Shown: piece after piece, positions 42,264 to 51,070 of the stretch
Position numbering within the stretch: position 1 is the first letter of the stretch
How the letters are laid out: each line of letters begins with the position of its first letter
Assembly: GCF_003946085.1 (NCBI RefSeq)
Contig: NZ_RHOB01000005.1
Span: 100,108 to 164,107 of the forward strand
Direction: 5' to 3'
Source of the DNA: Levilactobacillus angrenensis
GTDB lineage: Bacteria; Bacillota; Bacilli; Lactobacillales; Lactobacillaceae
DNA length: 64,000 nt
Made by a program: the position numbers and the translations under genes
Notes under the pieces: generated by a model
What the model was told of the DNA's origin: nothing
What the model saw: the letters and a program-made list of their open reading frames with translations, nothing else
The model's database searches: none

Positions 42264-44561
42264 CTATTGAATATCGTAGTCCACTGGATTGATTTTCTTC
42301 GAGGCTGGCTTCAAGTGGAACATGGCCCGTAAGAAGATGATTCCAATGATGACTACCCCCGCCGTGAAGATGATATCTGGAACCGACCGGGCAATCGTTA
42401 AGCCCTGAATGATTGGTTCCTTGTAGAAACTCATCTGCCGAGCGTGCCAGTAACCGAAGTCTAAGGCGTCCTTTAATTGCAGGAAGCCCATTGGCATCAA
42501 GGTAATGAAGACCATGCCGGCCAAACCGATGTTAAATAACCAGCAAGCCCATTTGACCCATTTTTCGACCTTAGCCGTCCAAAATTCTGGTTTGGTCAGA
42601 TGCCGCATGGCAAAGAGCATGATGGCAATCGAGAAGAAGCCATAGACCCCCGCCATGGAAGCGTGGGCATGGGCCGACGTCCATTGCGTGCCGTGTTCAA
42701 AGAAGTTGATGGCCGGTGCGTTGATCAAGAAGCCTAAGGCCCCGGCACCCAGCGCGTTCCACAACCCGGTCGAAACCAGGAACATGAAGGTCCCTTTGTA
42801 TGGGAAGTCCAATTGACTGTCGCGGTAGACCTTGTAATGCGTGTAGGCCTCCCAAACCAGCAGACACAGTGGAATAACTTCCAAAGCGGAGAAGCATGAC
42901 CCGAGGGCCAACCAAATGGAATGGTCCCCTTCCCAGAAGTAATGGTGTCCCATGCCGACGACCCCAGTCCCCAGCAAGAGAATCAACTGGAAGTACAGAG
43001 CGCGAATCGTGGATTTGATCGTCGTTAATTTCATATCGACTAACAAGTACCCAATTAAAATGACGGCAAAGGATTCAAAAATCCCTTCAACCCACAGATG
43101 GACGATCCACCACCGCCAGTAATCGGCGAAAGTCACGTGAGAATTTGGCAAAATAAACAGTGACGCCAAGTAAAAGGCCGGAATGGCAATCGACCCACTC
43201 AGCAACAGCTGGAGCAGGCGTGAGCGGTCCAGATTCTTCTTGATCTTGATGGCTGGTAAGAACCCGCGGCAAAGAATGATGACCCACAGGACCATGCCTA
43301 AGATAAACAGAATCTGCCAGAACTTACCCATTTCTGCGTATTCCCAGCCGTAGTGACCGAACAGCCACCACTTGCTGTTGATGATGCCTAACGTGGACCC
43401 CCATTCGCCCAGCATTGAGCCGGCGACCACGATGAGTAACGCGTAAAATAACGTGTCGACCAGGAAGCCTTGGCGTTTAGGTTCGCGGCCCAAGACTCGC
43501 GGCGTGATGTAAATCCCCGTCGCCAGCCAAGCCGTTGCGACCCAGAAGATGACCAGCTGTAAGTGCCAGGTCTTCGCCAGGTTGAATGGCCAAATATTTT
43601 GTAGCGGAATCCCGAAGAACCCGTTTTCCACGTAGTAGTGCGCCAGCAGCTCCCCTAAGAGGACTTGAATGAAGAACATTCCCATGACGATCAAGAAGTA
43701 CTTGGCCGCCTTGCGCTGCGATGGCGTGATTGGTTCATCCGTCTTGATAGCACCAATCTTGTCATAGTCCAACGTGTATTCCATGTCGAAATGATACCGC
43801 TTGTAAAAGTAGATGACGACACCGACACCCGCGACCAGTAAGGCCACTGACAGCGCCGTCCAGACCATCGCGTCACTGGTCATCACGTTGCCAGCTTCGA
43901 GGTCATACGGCCAGTTGTTGGTGTACGAGTAGGTTTGTCCCGGCCGATTGGTCGAGGATAACCAGGCACCCCAGAAAAAGAAGAACGTCAGCTGGTCGAT
44001 CTTGTCGCCCCGCTGCATGAAGTCATCCGTGTTGTTGCGAATCATATTTTCTGGCATCCCAGCCTGCCGCGGGTTGTTACGTAATTGATGCCGATAATAG
44101 CTGGTTAAATGATTTAACCCCGCGGTCTGGGCCGTCGTCAACGTTAACTGATCCGTTTTGGCATCGTAACGGTTCTGACGAATCTCCTCTTTGACCTTGC
44201 CCTTGATACCGGCTTGTTGCTCGGCGGTCAAGGCTTTAAAGGACTTGCCATACTGCTTGTTGCCATAGTATTGGTACATCCCCTGAATATAAACGTGTAA
44301 TGCCTGGGCCGTGTAATCTGGACCGAAATAAGTCCCATTTCCCAGGTAGCTCCCGTAATCGGTGAGCCCGTATTTTTCGTAGACCGCTTGTCCCGAAATT
44401 AATTGTTGCTTGGTCACTAACGTCGTCCCGTTTTGGCTGACAATTTTCGTTGGCCGTGGGGCTTCATTCTTAAAAATCAGCAAGCCACCAGCAATCAAAA
44501 TCGAAAACGCAATCACCAACACCCACAAAAGTGTTTTATTAAGCCGTCGATAGGTGCTCAT
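42264..44561 (-). CDS. Quinol-dependent nitric oxide reductase (qNOR)
   Basis: This is a 765-residue integral membrane enzyme that reduces NO to N2O with quinol electrons. The start at 44561 (MSTYRRLNKTLLWVL) follows GGAGGGAAGG. The first helix is followed by an extracellular region of about 190 residues typical of the single-subunit qNOR (SYLGNGTYFGPDYTA, FWGAWLSSTNRPG). The heme-copper-type core of about 12 helices has the His ligands in WHLQLVIFWVATA, WWIVHLWVEGIFE, GMGHHYFWEG and HAHASMAGVYGF. It needs heme b and iron, which fits the heme uptake locus upstream. A cre-like site lies in its promoter (44648). The enzyme probably gives NO detoxification or a minimal respiration. Confidence 0.93.
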   Translation of the reverse strand: MSTYRRLNKTLLWVLVIAFSILIAGGLLIFKNEAPRPTKIVSQNGTTLVTKQQLISGQAVYEKYGLTDYGSYLGNGTYFGPDYTAQALHVYIQGMYQYYGNKQYGKSFKALTAEQQAGIKGKVKEEIRQNRYDAKTDQLTLTTAQTAGLNHLTSYYRHQLRNNPRQAGMPENMIRNNTDDFMQRGDKIDQLTFFFFWGAWLSSTNRPGQTYSYTNNWPYDLEAGNVMTSDAMVWTALSVALLVAGVGVVIYFYKRYHFDMEYTLDYDKIGAIKTDEPITPSQRKAAKYFLIVMGMFFIQVLLGELLAHYYVENGFFGIPLQNIWPFNLAKTWHLQLVIFWVATAWLATGIYITPRVLGREPKRQGFLVDTLFYALLIVVAGSMLGEWGSTLGIINSKWWLFGHYGWEYAEMGKFWQILFILGMVLWVIILCRGFLPAIKIKKNLDRSRLLQLLLSGSIAIPAFYLASLFILPNSHVTFADYWRWWIVHLWVEGIFESFAVILIGYLLVDMKLTTIKSTIRALYFQLILLLGTGVVGMGHHYFWEGDHSIWLALGSCFSALEVIPLCLLVWEAYTHYKVYRDSQLDFPYKGTFMFLVSTGLWNALGAGALGFLINAPAINFFEHGTQWTSAHAHASMAGVYGFFSIAIMLFAMRHLTKPEFWTAKVEKWVKWACWLFNIGLAGMVFITLMPMGFLQLKDALDFGYWHARQMSFYKEPIIQGLTIARSVPDIIFTAGVVIIGIIFLRAMFHLKPASKKINPVDYDIQ

Positions 44562-44647
44562 TGACCTTCCCTCCATCACTAAAATTTGCGCGTAGCTTAT
44601 TGACCGCATCCCCCAATTAGCTGACCTAAACCGCGTACATCGTTAGG

Positions 44648-44662
44648 ATAAAGCGCTTCCAT
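44648..44662 (-). promoter_or_regulatory. cre-like site in the qNOR promoter
   Basis: On the minus strand ATGGAAGCGCTTTAT matches the cre pattern WTGNAANCGNWNNCW except at one position. It lies about 90 bp upstream of the start. An AT-rich inverted segment (TATAAAATATTATATA, about 44694-44709) farther upstream may hold the promoter or a redox regulator site. Confidence 0.55.
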
Positions 44663-44771
44663 CGTTTTGTAAATATAAAGTTATGTCCAATTGTATATAA
44701 AATATTATATATTGAACGACTGATAAGCGGCTAAACGTTGGTCTCATCAGTTTCCTAACAGACTAATTTAC

Positions 44772-44820
44772 CGATTAAAAAATCGCAATTATTCACCAAT
44801 CAGGTGATTAATTGCGATTT
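44772..44820. terminator. Strong terminator of the heme uptake operon
   Basis: AAATCGCAATT-x-CACC pairs with GGTG-x-AATTGCGATTT in the gap between the heme operon and qNOR. Confidence 0.88.
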
Positions 44821-44861
44821 GCTTTAATTGATTTGATTTTGTTTAGCTTGGCAACTCCAGT

Positions 44862-44940
44862 TGGCGCTGGTCGCCTGCCGGTTCCAGCTCATATCGCGCG
44901 GACGGTAAGGCGACCAGCTCAAGCCAACCTCGGCAGCAAG
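44862..44940 (+). repeat. Inverted-repeat fragment, possible distant copy F of the dispersed family
   Basis: CTGGTCGCC-TGCCG pairs with CGGTAAGGCGACCAG around GCGCGGACGG. It shares the GGACGGTA-type core with the family, but the relationship is weak. Confidence 0.35.
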
Positions 44941-44948
44941 CGTCAAAC

Positions 44949-45707
44949 TCACTGCGGAATCTGGACAATGTAAGGCCCGAGCTGGGGCACGTCGACGATT
45001 TCAATCGGCGTCGCAAAGGCCCGCGCCAATAGCGTCGCGTCGCGCAAATCAGCGGGCGTGCCGCTAGCCACTAATTGGCCCGCCTGCAACAGCCACAACC
45101 AATCACTCTCGCGAAAGGCCTGATTGATGTCGTGCAGTACCTGGATGACCGTCATGCCCTGTGCCGCCAACTGCCGCAACTGGGTCATTAGGACCTGTTG
45201 GTAGTGGACGTCCAGGTAGGTCGTGGGCTCGTCTAGCAACAACACACTGGGTTCTTGCGCCAACGCTGCGGCCAACCAAACACGCTGCTGCTGGCCCCCC
45301 GAGAGGTCTTGCATTATCGTGTCGGCCAGGTCCGTCAAGCCGTTAGCCGCCAAATAAGGCGTGACCTCGGCCGGCGGCACCGCCTGTAATAAGCCGTGAT
45401 ACGGCAACCGCCCCGTGGCCACAACCTCGCGCACCGTCAGCTCATCATACAACTGATGGCGTTGCGTGACCATGGCGACCTGCTGGGCCAGTACCTTGGG
45501 TTTTAACTGCGTCACGGGCTGCTGGTCGAGTAAAATTTGCCCGGCTTGGAGCGGTAGTCGTTGGGCCAGTAGGTTGAGTAGCGTAGATTTGCCCGCACCA
45601 TTAGGCCCAATGATCGTGGTGACCTGCCCTGGTGGAAAGGTCCCGGTCAGGTCGTGTAGCCCCTGCGGCTGGTGGGGATACTGATAGCTAACGTGTTGAC
45701 ATTCCAT
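44949..45707 (-). CDS. Heme/iron ABC transporter ATPase
   Basis: This is a 252-residue FecE/HmuV-type ATPase. The start at 45707 (MECQHVSYQYPHQPQG) follows GGGGGCGAGG. Walker A GPNGAGKST, the signature LSGGQQQRV, Walker B LLLDEPTTYLD and the H-loop HDINQA are all present. It overlaps the permease gene by 20 bp, so they are coupled. It is the last gene of the six-gene NEAT/heme locus, so heme is the most likely substrate. Confidence 0.92.
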   Translation of the reverse strand: MECQHVSYQYPHQPQGLHDLTGTFPPGQVTTIIGPNGAGKSTLLNLLAQRLPLQAGQILLDQQPVTQLKPKVLAQQVAMVTQRHQLYDELTVREVVATGRLPYHGLLQAVPPAEVTPYLAANGLTDLADTIMQDLSGGQQQRVWLAAALAQEPSVLLLDEPTTYLDVHYQQVLMTQLRQLAAQGMTVIQVLHDINQAFRESDWLWLLQAGQLVASGTPADLRDATLLARAFATPIEIVDVPQLGPYIVQIPQ

Positions 45708-46656
45708 GAAATCCTCGCCCCCGTTGTAGCAAAATGATGACAAATGGTCCGCCAATGATGGCCATCATGGTCGCCGCTGAAATCTCGCTGGGCACGATGA
45801 CGGTCCGCCCCAAGGTATCCGCGGCTAGCATCAGCCACGCCCCCGCTAGCATTGAAAACGGCACTAGCGTTTGGTAATCGTGGCCGACCAGCCGGCGAGC
45901 GACATTAGGAATTACGATACCAACGAATGGAATCGCACCGACCACGGCCGTCACACTCACGGCCAGGTACATCCCCAGCAGTAGCAGACTCCAGCGAATC
46001 ACGTTAACCGGCACACCGACGTTCTTTAAGGCGCTGTCGGTCAGTTTCAGGTAATTGGCCCAGGGTGCCAGTAACAAGGCCCCAATGAGCCCGAGAATGC
46101 CGAGAATCAGGACTGTCGTCGCATCGGCCCAGGTCGTCCCGTTAAACGTGCTATGACTGACCTGCGCGGCGCCACTGCTCAAGAGCTGCTGGAGACCAAC
46201 GAAGGTCGCATCCAGTGCGACCCCGACGATGATCAGCCGATACGGATCGGCTAATGCGCGGCCACTGGTCAAGATGACCAAGGCGACCAAACCGCCGACC
46301 ACCGCCATCACCCAATTTCGGCCGGGTAACCATGGCAAAAGCAAAGCCCCACCCAGTTTGAAAAAGTCCGCCGCCGAACTAATTCCCAAGATACTGGGGT
46401 CCGCGATGGGATTGCGAAAGACCGCTTGAAACAAGGCGCCGGCCACGGCCAGACTGCCGCCACAGATCAGACTACTCAAAATCCGCGGTAACCGCAGGGA
46501 AAAAACGGTCACAAAGGCCGTGCTCCCCGGCTCCCGCGCGGCTTGAACCAACTGCGGCAACCCGAGCCAAGTGGTCCCCGCCATCAAGGCGATCACGCCG
46601 GTGGCCAGTAAGAGCACGATGACCCCACCGTACCACCAGCCGCTATTTTTCGTCAT
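45688..46656 (-). CDS. FecCD-family heme/iron ABC transporter permease
   Basis: This is a 322-residue permease with about ten helices. FecCD signatures: LRLPRILSSLICGGSLAVAGALFQAVFRNPIADPSILGISS and GAIPFVGIVIPNVARRLVGHDY. The start at 46656 follows AAGGGGGCGA and overlaps the binding protein stop by ATGA. Together with the ATPase and the binding protein it forms an IsdEF-like importer. Confidence 0.92.
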   Translation of the reverse strand: MTKNSGWWYGGVIVLLLATGVIALMAGTTWLGLPQLVQAAREPGSTAFVTVFSLRLPRILSSLICGGSLAVAGALFQAVFRNPIADPSILGISSAADFFKLGGALLLPWLPGRNWVMAVVGGLVALVILTSGRALADPYRLIIVGVALDATFVGLQQLLSSGAAQVSHSTFNGTTWADATTVLILGILGLIGALLLAPWANYLKLTDSALKNVGVPVNVIRWSLLLLGMYLAVSVTAVVGAIPFVGIVIPNVARRLVGHDYQTLVPFSMLAGAWLMLAADTLGRTVIVPSEISAATMMAIIGGPFVIILLQRGRGFHGMSTR

Positions 46657-47546
46657 GCGGTCGCCCCCTTGGGATACAGCCACTGACTCACTTGGTCTAA
46701 GGCCGTGACGACGCGCATGTTGGCGGTCGCGTCAAAAATGGGCTCTTGCAGATCATAGACGCGGTGGTGCTTGACCGCCGATGTCTTGGCCCACATCGCA
46801 TTCCGTTTGAATTCTTGCTTAAATTGTTGCGTGACCATCTTGGGCATGGCGTGCTCTAGGCGCAAAATGACCTGCGGATTGGCCTTTTGAATAGCCTCAT
46901 CGTTGGGTTGTTGATACTCTTGATTACTGCTAGTAAAGACGTTGTTGCCGCCCGCCAGCCGGACCAAGTCGCCCACGTAAGCGCGGTTCGTGGCCACCAT
47001 ATAACTGGCGCCGGGCAAACCCATCAAGACTAAGACTCGTGGCCGTGGTCGGCCCTTAGCCTGCTGGCGCGCATGGCGTTTGGCCTGATTAATGTGGGCA
47101 TTTTGCTTAGCTACGGCCGACTGCCGGTCGTAACGTTTCCCCAGCTGCGTTAGCGTGGTCTGTAGATGCGCCACACTGGTCAGGTCTAGAAAATGGGGCG
47201 TGACGTGTTGGGCCTTAAAAGCTTTGCCAAATTGGTCATTCAGTGTGGTCACAGAATAGACCGCCGTGGGCTTCAATGCCGTAATCTTCTCCACGCTGGG
47301 ATTCATGGGACTGCCGACCTTGGTGAGGTGCTGATAACGTTGCGGTAAAGTGTTGGCCGTCGTCGGTACTCCGACTAGCGGTAAATTCAGCTTATCGGCG
47401 ATCTGCACGATGGCATAGGTCGTCGCCACAATGCGCGGCTGAGTCGCCCGGCGTTGGTGCTGGTGCCAAGCGACTCCCCCGCCAATCAGGCCGACGACCA
47501 GGATGACTACTAAGGTTGTCAACCCAATGGTTCTTGGATTCTTCAT
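46653..47546 (-). CDS. IsdE-like heme-binding protein of the ABC importer
   Basis: This 297-residue substrate-binding protein has an N-terminal membrane anchor (IGLTTLVVILVVGLIGGGVAW) in place of a lipobox. The class III (PBP2-like) fold is indicated by VVGVPTT, SPMNPSVEKITALKP, SYMVATNRAYVGDLVRLAGGNNVF and a late FDATANMRVVTALDQV. The Met in SPMNPS matches the axial heme ligand position of IsdE; the His ligand was not identified. It hands heme from NEAT proteins to the permease. It ends in overlap with the permease start. Confidence 0.88.
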   Translation of the reverse strand: MKNPRTIGLTTLVVILVVGLIGGGVAWHQHQRRATQPRIVATTYAIVQIADKLNLPLVGVPTTANTLPQRYQHLTKVGSPMNPSVEKITALKPTAVYSVTTLNDQFGKAFKAQHVTPHFLDLTSVAHLQTTLTQLGKRYDRQSAVAKQNAHINQAKRHARQQAKGRPRPRVLVLMGLPGASYMVATNRAYVGDLVRLAGGNNVFTSSNQEYQQPNDEAIQKANPQVILRLEHAMPKMVTQQFKQEFKRNAMWAKTSAVKHHRVYDLQEPIFDATANMRVVTALDQVSQWLYPKGATA

Positions 47547-47558
47547 TTCTGCTGCCCC

Positions 47559-48350
47559 CTAATGCCGACCGAAGTACCACCAGCTGCCACCGCCGACTAA
47601 GACGATGATGGCAACGGCCCCACCGATCAGGCCGCCCCAATGCGTCTTTTGTTGGGGAACCTGGTCAGCTTCCGCCGTGCTCTGCTGTTGCGACTGGCTG
47701 CTGGTTGCCGACGACTGACTGGACTGACTGCTAGTCGCACTGGACTGGCTCGTCTGCCGACTGTGCTGGCGCTTGGGCGTCTTGGTCGCTGGTTTGGCCG
47801 CAGACGATGCGTGACTACTCTGCGTGGTCGCCGGTTGATGATGGCTACTAGTCGTCGCCGACGTGGTCTTGGTCGTTTTCGCCGCGCTGGTCGCTGGTTT
47901 GGTCGACGTCAACGCTGGCAGTTGATTGGTCTTGAATTTAAAGGTGATCAGGTGCTTGGCCTTGTAGACATCGGGAACGTCGATGGCTAATTTGGCATTG
48001 ACCTTGCGTTTCAAATTGGTCGTGGTGAACGCGTAGTACAAATGCGAATTGCCCGCGCTGTCCTTGGTCTTACGCACATTTTCCGGCGCATGACCGTCGA
48101 CTGATAGCACCGTGACCGGCCAACTCGTCAGCTTCTTAGCGGTCTTAATGTCCATGGTCACCACGTAGGCGTGATGCTGCACGGTCACCTTAGCGGGATG
48201 GACGAAATACCCGCTGGCCATGGAGGTCTGATTGGTGCCGTACTTCAGTGCTGAATAATCCAGCGACTGAGCGTGCGCGGTCATGGGCAACAGACTGGCA
48301 AGCACCCCCAGCGTCAGGACGAGGATCACCGTTTTAATGCTTTTTAACAT
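47559..48350 (-). CDS. NEAT-domain heme-binding protein, membrane anchored
   Basis: This is a 263-residue exported protein with a signal peptide (VILVLTLGVLASLLPMTAHA). One NEAT domain (about 30-150) starts LKYGTNQTSMASGYFVHPAKV and carries the YVVTMDIKTAKKL strand and HLYYAFTTTNLK. A Ser/Thr/Gln-rich stalk follows, then a C-terminal helix (GLIGGAVAIIVLVGGGSWWYF) without LPxTG, so it stays in the membrane. Its start overlaps the previous gene by 17 bp and uses AGGAGG. It probably passes heme to the IsdE-like protein encoded next. Confidence 0.86.
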   Translation of the reverse strand: MLKSIKTVILVLTLGVLASLLPMTAHAQSLDYSALKYGTNQTSMASGYFVHPAKVTVQHHAYVVTMDIKTAKKLTSWPVTVLSVDGHAPENVRKTKDSAGNSHLYYAFTTTNLKRKVNAKLAIDVPDVYKAKHLITFKFKTNQLPALTSTKPATSAAKTTKTTSATTSSHHQPATTQSSHASSAAKPATKTPKRQHSRQTSQSSATSSQSSQSSATSSQSQQQSTAEADQVPQQKTHWGGLIGGAVAIIVLVGGGSWWYFGRH

Positions 48351-49515
48351 AAATGCTGCCTCCTAACCCTAAGATGCCCAGGACCATGATACCCGCCAGC
48401 GGGGCTAGGCCGTGACGCTCACCGGTTGCCGGGAGTTCCGCCTTGTGCTGGGGCTGAGCACTGCTGCTACTGGTGGTAACACTGCTAGTCGCGGGCGCCG
48501 CTGCGTTCTTGTTTTGGGGCAAGACGCTCACGTTGGCCGCAGCCGCTTGATCCGCCGCCCCACTCCGGGCAAACCGGAAGCGGACGGGAAAGGTCTGGCT
48601 GATGTTCATGGCCGGTACCGTGACGTGAATGCGGCCCGGAATTAATTTCTGGGTCAGCTGACTTGGCCGTTTGACCGTAAAGGCGTAGCGCAGGGTGTAG
48701 GTCTTACCTTGCTGACCATACGTCACGTTTTGCGGCTGCTGGCCGTTGATCGATTCGGGCACGACCGCCCGGCTCCCCAGTTTCAGTGACTTGGCGTAGG
48801 CGACCTTGAGGGTTACCTGATAGCCGCTACCCTGGGGCGTGACCGTGGCCACGTCCGTGTAATACTGGTCGGCCTCTGACTTGGCCATCTTGCTGCCCTG
48901 CAGGACCTGGTAACGCCAGTATTCGGACTTAGTCGTGGTTTTAGCTGCCTTCGACGTCTTTGTGCTGGTCGTGGTCCCCGTCGTCTTGGGCACCTTGATG
49001 CCGGAACTACTGCTGGTAGCTGGAATCAACTTGACCGCCTGGGCAATCAAGTCGCTGGTCGCGGTGCTGCTGCTCAGCGACTTGGCATGGCCCCAGTTCA
49101 GGGTCAACCGTGCCGTCTCGTTCATGGCGCCCAATGGCGTGGTCAGGCTAAAGGTCGTCGTCAACGGACTGGTTTGTTTGGTCAAATTGAACTGATAAAT
49201 GGTCTGTGACTTCGCCGTCTTGACCTTGGTCACCGGTTGCTTGGCCACGGTCATCGACTTGATGTACTGCGCACCGTTGGAGGTGATCAACACCGTGTAC
49301 TGGTCGTCATTCACGCGCACGACCGCTGACTTGCCAAAAAACTGACTCGCCGTGGAGGTCGCAGAACTATCGGCTTTCAAAATCTTGAGCGGCACTTGAT
49401 AAATGCCGTTGGTCAAAGTGGCTGCGTGTCCGCTCACGGGTTGACCCCAGACCAAGAGTGCCAGGCCGACCATGAGCCAGCCAAGCAGCCGGAATAATTG
49501 CTGAACGTGTTTCAT
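48334..49515 (-). CDS. Wall-anchored protein with two NEAT domains (LPATG)
   Basis: This is a 393-residue protein with a signal peptide ending near GHAAT. NEAT domain 1 (about 35-145) starts TNGIYQVPLKILKADSSATS. A Thr/Ser linker follows. NEAT domain 2 (about 185-320) starts EYWRYQVLQGSKMAKSEADQYY. The C-terminus has the sortase motif LPATGE, a helix and KKH. It should collect heme at the wall. The start at 49515 follows GGGGGAGCACTC. Its stop overlaps the next NEAT gene by 17 bp. Confidence 0.88.
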   Translation of the reverse strand: MKHVQQLFRLLGWLMVGLALLVWGQPVSGHAATLTNGIYQVPLKILKADSSATSTASQFFGKSAVVRVNDDQYTVLITSNGAQYIKSMTVAKQPVTKVKTAKSQTIYQFNLTKQTSPLTTTFSLTTPLGAMNETARLTLNWGHAKSLSSSTATSDLIAQAVKLIPATSSSSGIKVPKTTGTTTSTKTSKAAKTTTKSEYWRYQVLQGSKMAKSEADQYYTDVATVTPQGSGYQVTLKVAYAKSLKLGSRAVVPESINGQQPQNVTYGQQGKTYTLRYAFTVKRPSQLTQKLIPGRIHVTVPAMNISQTFPVRFRFARSGAADQAAAANVSVLPQNKNAAAPATSSVTTSSSSAQPQHKAELPATGERHGLAPLAGIMVLGILGLGGSIYVKKH

Positions 49516-49576
49516 GAGTGCTCCCCCATTTCTTTCGTTGTTGTTTTTAAATTGGCTCACGTTTACTTGCATAACC

Positions 49577-49609
49577 AAAAAATCACCACCGAAACCGGTA
49601 GTGACTTTA
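49577..49609 (-). terminator. Internal terminator after the secreted NEAT gene
   Basis: On the minus strand TCACTACCG pairs with CGGTGGTGA, followed by TTTTTT, between 49619 and 49515. It may attenuate the downstream genes relative to the first NEAT protein. Confidence 0.75.
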
Positions 49610-49618
49610 CCACTTCAC

Positions 49619-50356
49619 TTACTTAACAGTAACAGTCTTCGTCACGGTCTTGTAGCCGGCCTTGGTGGCAGTGACCTTTAACTTCCAGCTCTTCTTCACA
49701 GCCTTCTTCAACTTGACCGTGTAAGCCTTCTTCTTAGTCGTCACCTTACCTAAGGTCTTCTTGTTGTGCTTGACCGTAACCTTAGCGCCCTTGGTCGTGG
49801 TCCCGCTTAACTTCTTGGCCTTGGCCTTGATCTTCTTGGTGCTCAGCGCAACCTTCTTGGCCTTGGCCTTACTGGTGGCCTTCAAGCTGCTGGTGTTAAA
49901 TTTCAGGGTCGCAGATTCTTGCATCTTAACGGTTTGCCCGTTCATTGGAACGGCTAAACTAAACCCAATGACTTGGTCCTTCTTCAAGTTGACGTTGCTG
50001 AAGGTATATGTATTGCCGCTAGCTACCTTCTTGACTTGTGCGTCCTTGCCGCCCAACGTCAATGCTTGGATGAATTTGTTGCCGGCAGCGGTACCCTTGA
50101 TGGTGACCGTGGCCTTCTTATTCTTTACGCTGACCGTGGCCTTGCTGCTCAGGTATTGTGCCGCTTCGGATGCCGTCGTGGTCCCCGTCTTGTAGACGTT
50201 GAACTTGATGCTGTACTTACCATTAGCCAGTTTAGCCGCATTCAAAGCAGCCGCTTGTGCCGTTGGCGTTGGGGCAGCGACTTGGTTCAGGGAAATACCG
50301 GCCCCCGCACTAGTCAGCATTAACAACGCACTCATCACAGTTAAAGATTTTTTCAT
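49619..50356 (-). CDS. Secreted NEAT-domain protein with Lys-rich Ig-like tail
   Basis: This is a 245-residue exported protein. The start at 50356 (MKKSLTVMSALLMLTSAGAG) follows GGAGGGACA; the longer frame of 308 codons is spurious. The NEAT domain (about 40-155) contains LANGKYSIKFNVYKTGTTTASEAA and FIQALTLGGKD. A Lys-rich beta domain (about 160-245) contains GTTTKGAKVTVKHNKKTLGK and resembles bacterial Ig-like modules. It has no LPxTG or membrane helix, so it may be released as a hemophore or bound to wall polymers by charge. First gene of the heme locus. Confidence 0.85.
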   Translation of the reverse strand: MKKSLTVMSALLMLTSAGAGISLNQVAAPTPTAQAAALNAAKLANGKYSIKFNVYKTGTTTASEAAQYLSSKATVSVKNKKATVTIKGTAAGNKFIQALTLGGKDAQVKKVASGNTYTFSNVNLKKDQVIGFSLAVPMNGQTVKMQESATLKFNTSSLKATSKAKAKKVALSTKKIKAKAKKLSGTTTKGAKVTVKHNKKTLGKVTTKKKAYTVKLKKAVKKSWKLKVTATKAGYKTVTKTVTVK

Positions 50357-50595
50357 AAAATGTCCCTCCAAAACAAAAAATATGTGTATTAGTGAATCCG
50401 TTTTCATAGTAGCACGATTACTAGTTGAGTACCACAATTTTGTAGCCAATCCAACTAACAATTGGTTTATATACTGATAGATGACTGCCTGCCATGGCAA
50501 CGCAAAAAGCCCCCACGTCGGCCTAAGCTGCGCTGGAGCTGTCATCGTTTTTGATAAAGTTAAGTGACCGATTAAATGCGGCCCACCACTAACAA

Positions 50596-50904
50596 TTACC
50601 CAATATGGTTTTCATGCAAAATTGCGGCGACTTCCTCTTGCATCTCCGGCGTGCGTTTCCACTCCTGAAATTCAGTGAAGTCCTCAGCTGGCATCGTGTA
50701 GTTCTCATTGACATAGTCCTCGTAGGCCTGCACGTGTGGCGTGTGGGCAATGTTAAGTTGGAGGATGCGGACCTGCTTGATTAGCTTCCGTTCAACCGCT
50801 AGCTCAGCCCGGCCGTTTTGTACCATGTCACTGATTTCCATGTACTTGCTGCCGTCAAGGCGCGTAATTTCCTCGATCAATGTAAATGTCTCATGGCTTT
50901 TCAT
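50596..50904 (-). CDS. Hypothetical cytoplasmic protein (102 aa)
   Basis: This is a 102-residue acidic, helical protein that starts MKSHETFTLIEEITRLDGSKY at 50904 after GGAGGTGATTGTA. A TATAAT box at about 50933 gives it its own promoter. No domain is recognised. It lies upstream of the heme locus in the same direction but is separated by 240 bp. Upstream is a cre-controlled short transcript that ends in a terminator before this gene. Confidence 0.65.
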   Translation of the reverse strand: MKSHETFTLIEEITRLDGSKYMEISDMVQNGRAELAVERKLIKQVRILQLNIAHTPHVQAYEDYVNENYTMPAEDFTEFQEWKRTPEMQEEVAAILHENHIG

Positions 50905-50947
50905 TACAATCACCTCCACACAATATTTCTATTATACCGTGATTTTG

Positions 50948-51035
50948 GGCAAAACAAAACCACTACCAGGGAATGGCAGTGGTCGGCATAAGAGAGAAAG
51001 AGAATTGATTAGAAGGTAATTATTAATACCTTACG
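50948..51035 (-). ncRNA. Candidate cre-controlled small RNA of about 85 nt
   Basis: The promoter TTGACA-N17-TATATT (51070 to 51042) starts transcription near 51035 on the minus strand. The transcript ends at a hairpin CCACTGCCA/TGGTAGTGG followed by TTTTGTTTTG (50951-50982). It contains pyrimidine-rich stretches (ACCTTC, CTCTTTCTCTC) that could pair with ribosome binding sites. No real open frame is inside. Alternatively it is an attenuated leader of the 102-residue gene. Confidence 0.5.
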
Positions 51036-51041
51036 AGATAT

Positions 51042-51070
51042 AATATACCGGTTTTTGTAAGCGCTGTCAA
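51042..51070 (-). promoter_or_regulatory. Consensus promoter overlapped by a cre site
   Basis: On the minus strand, TTGACA (51070-51065) and TATATT (51047-51042) are 17 bp apart. TGACAGCGCTTACA (51069-51056) covers the -35 box and matches the cre consensus at 13 of 14 positions. CcpA binding here would repress. Confidence 0.75.
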
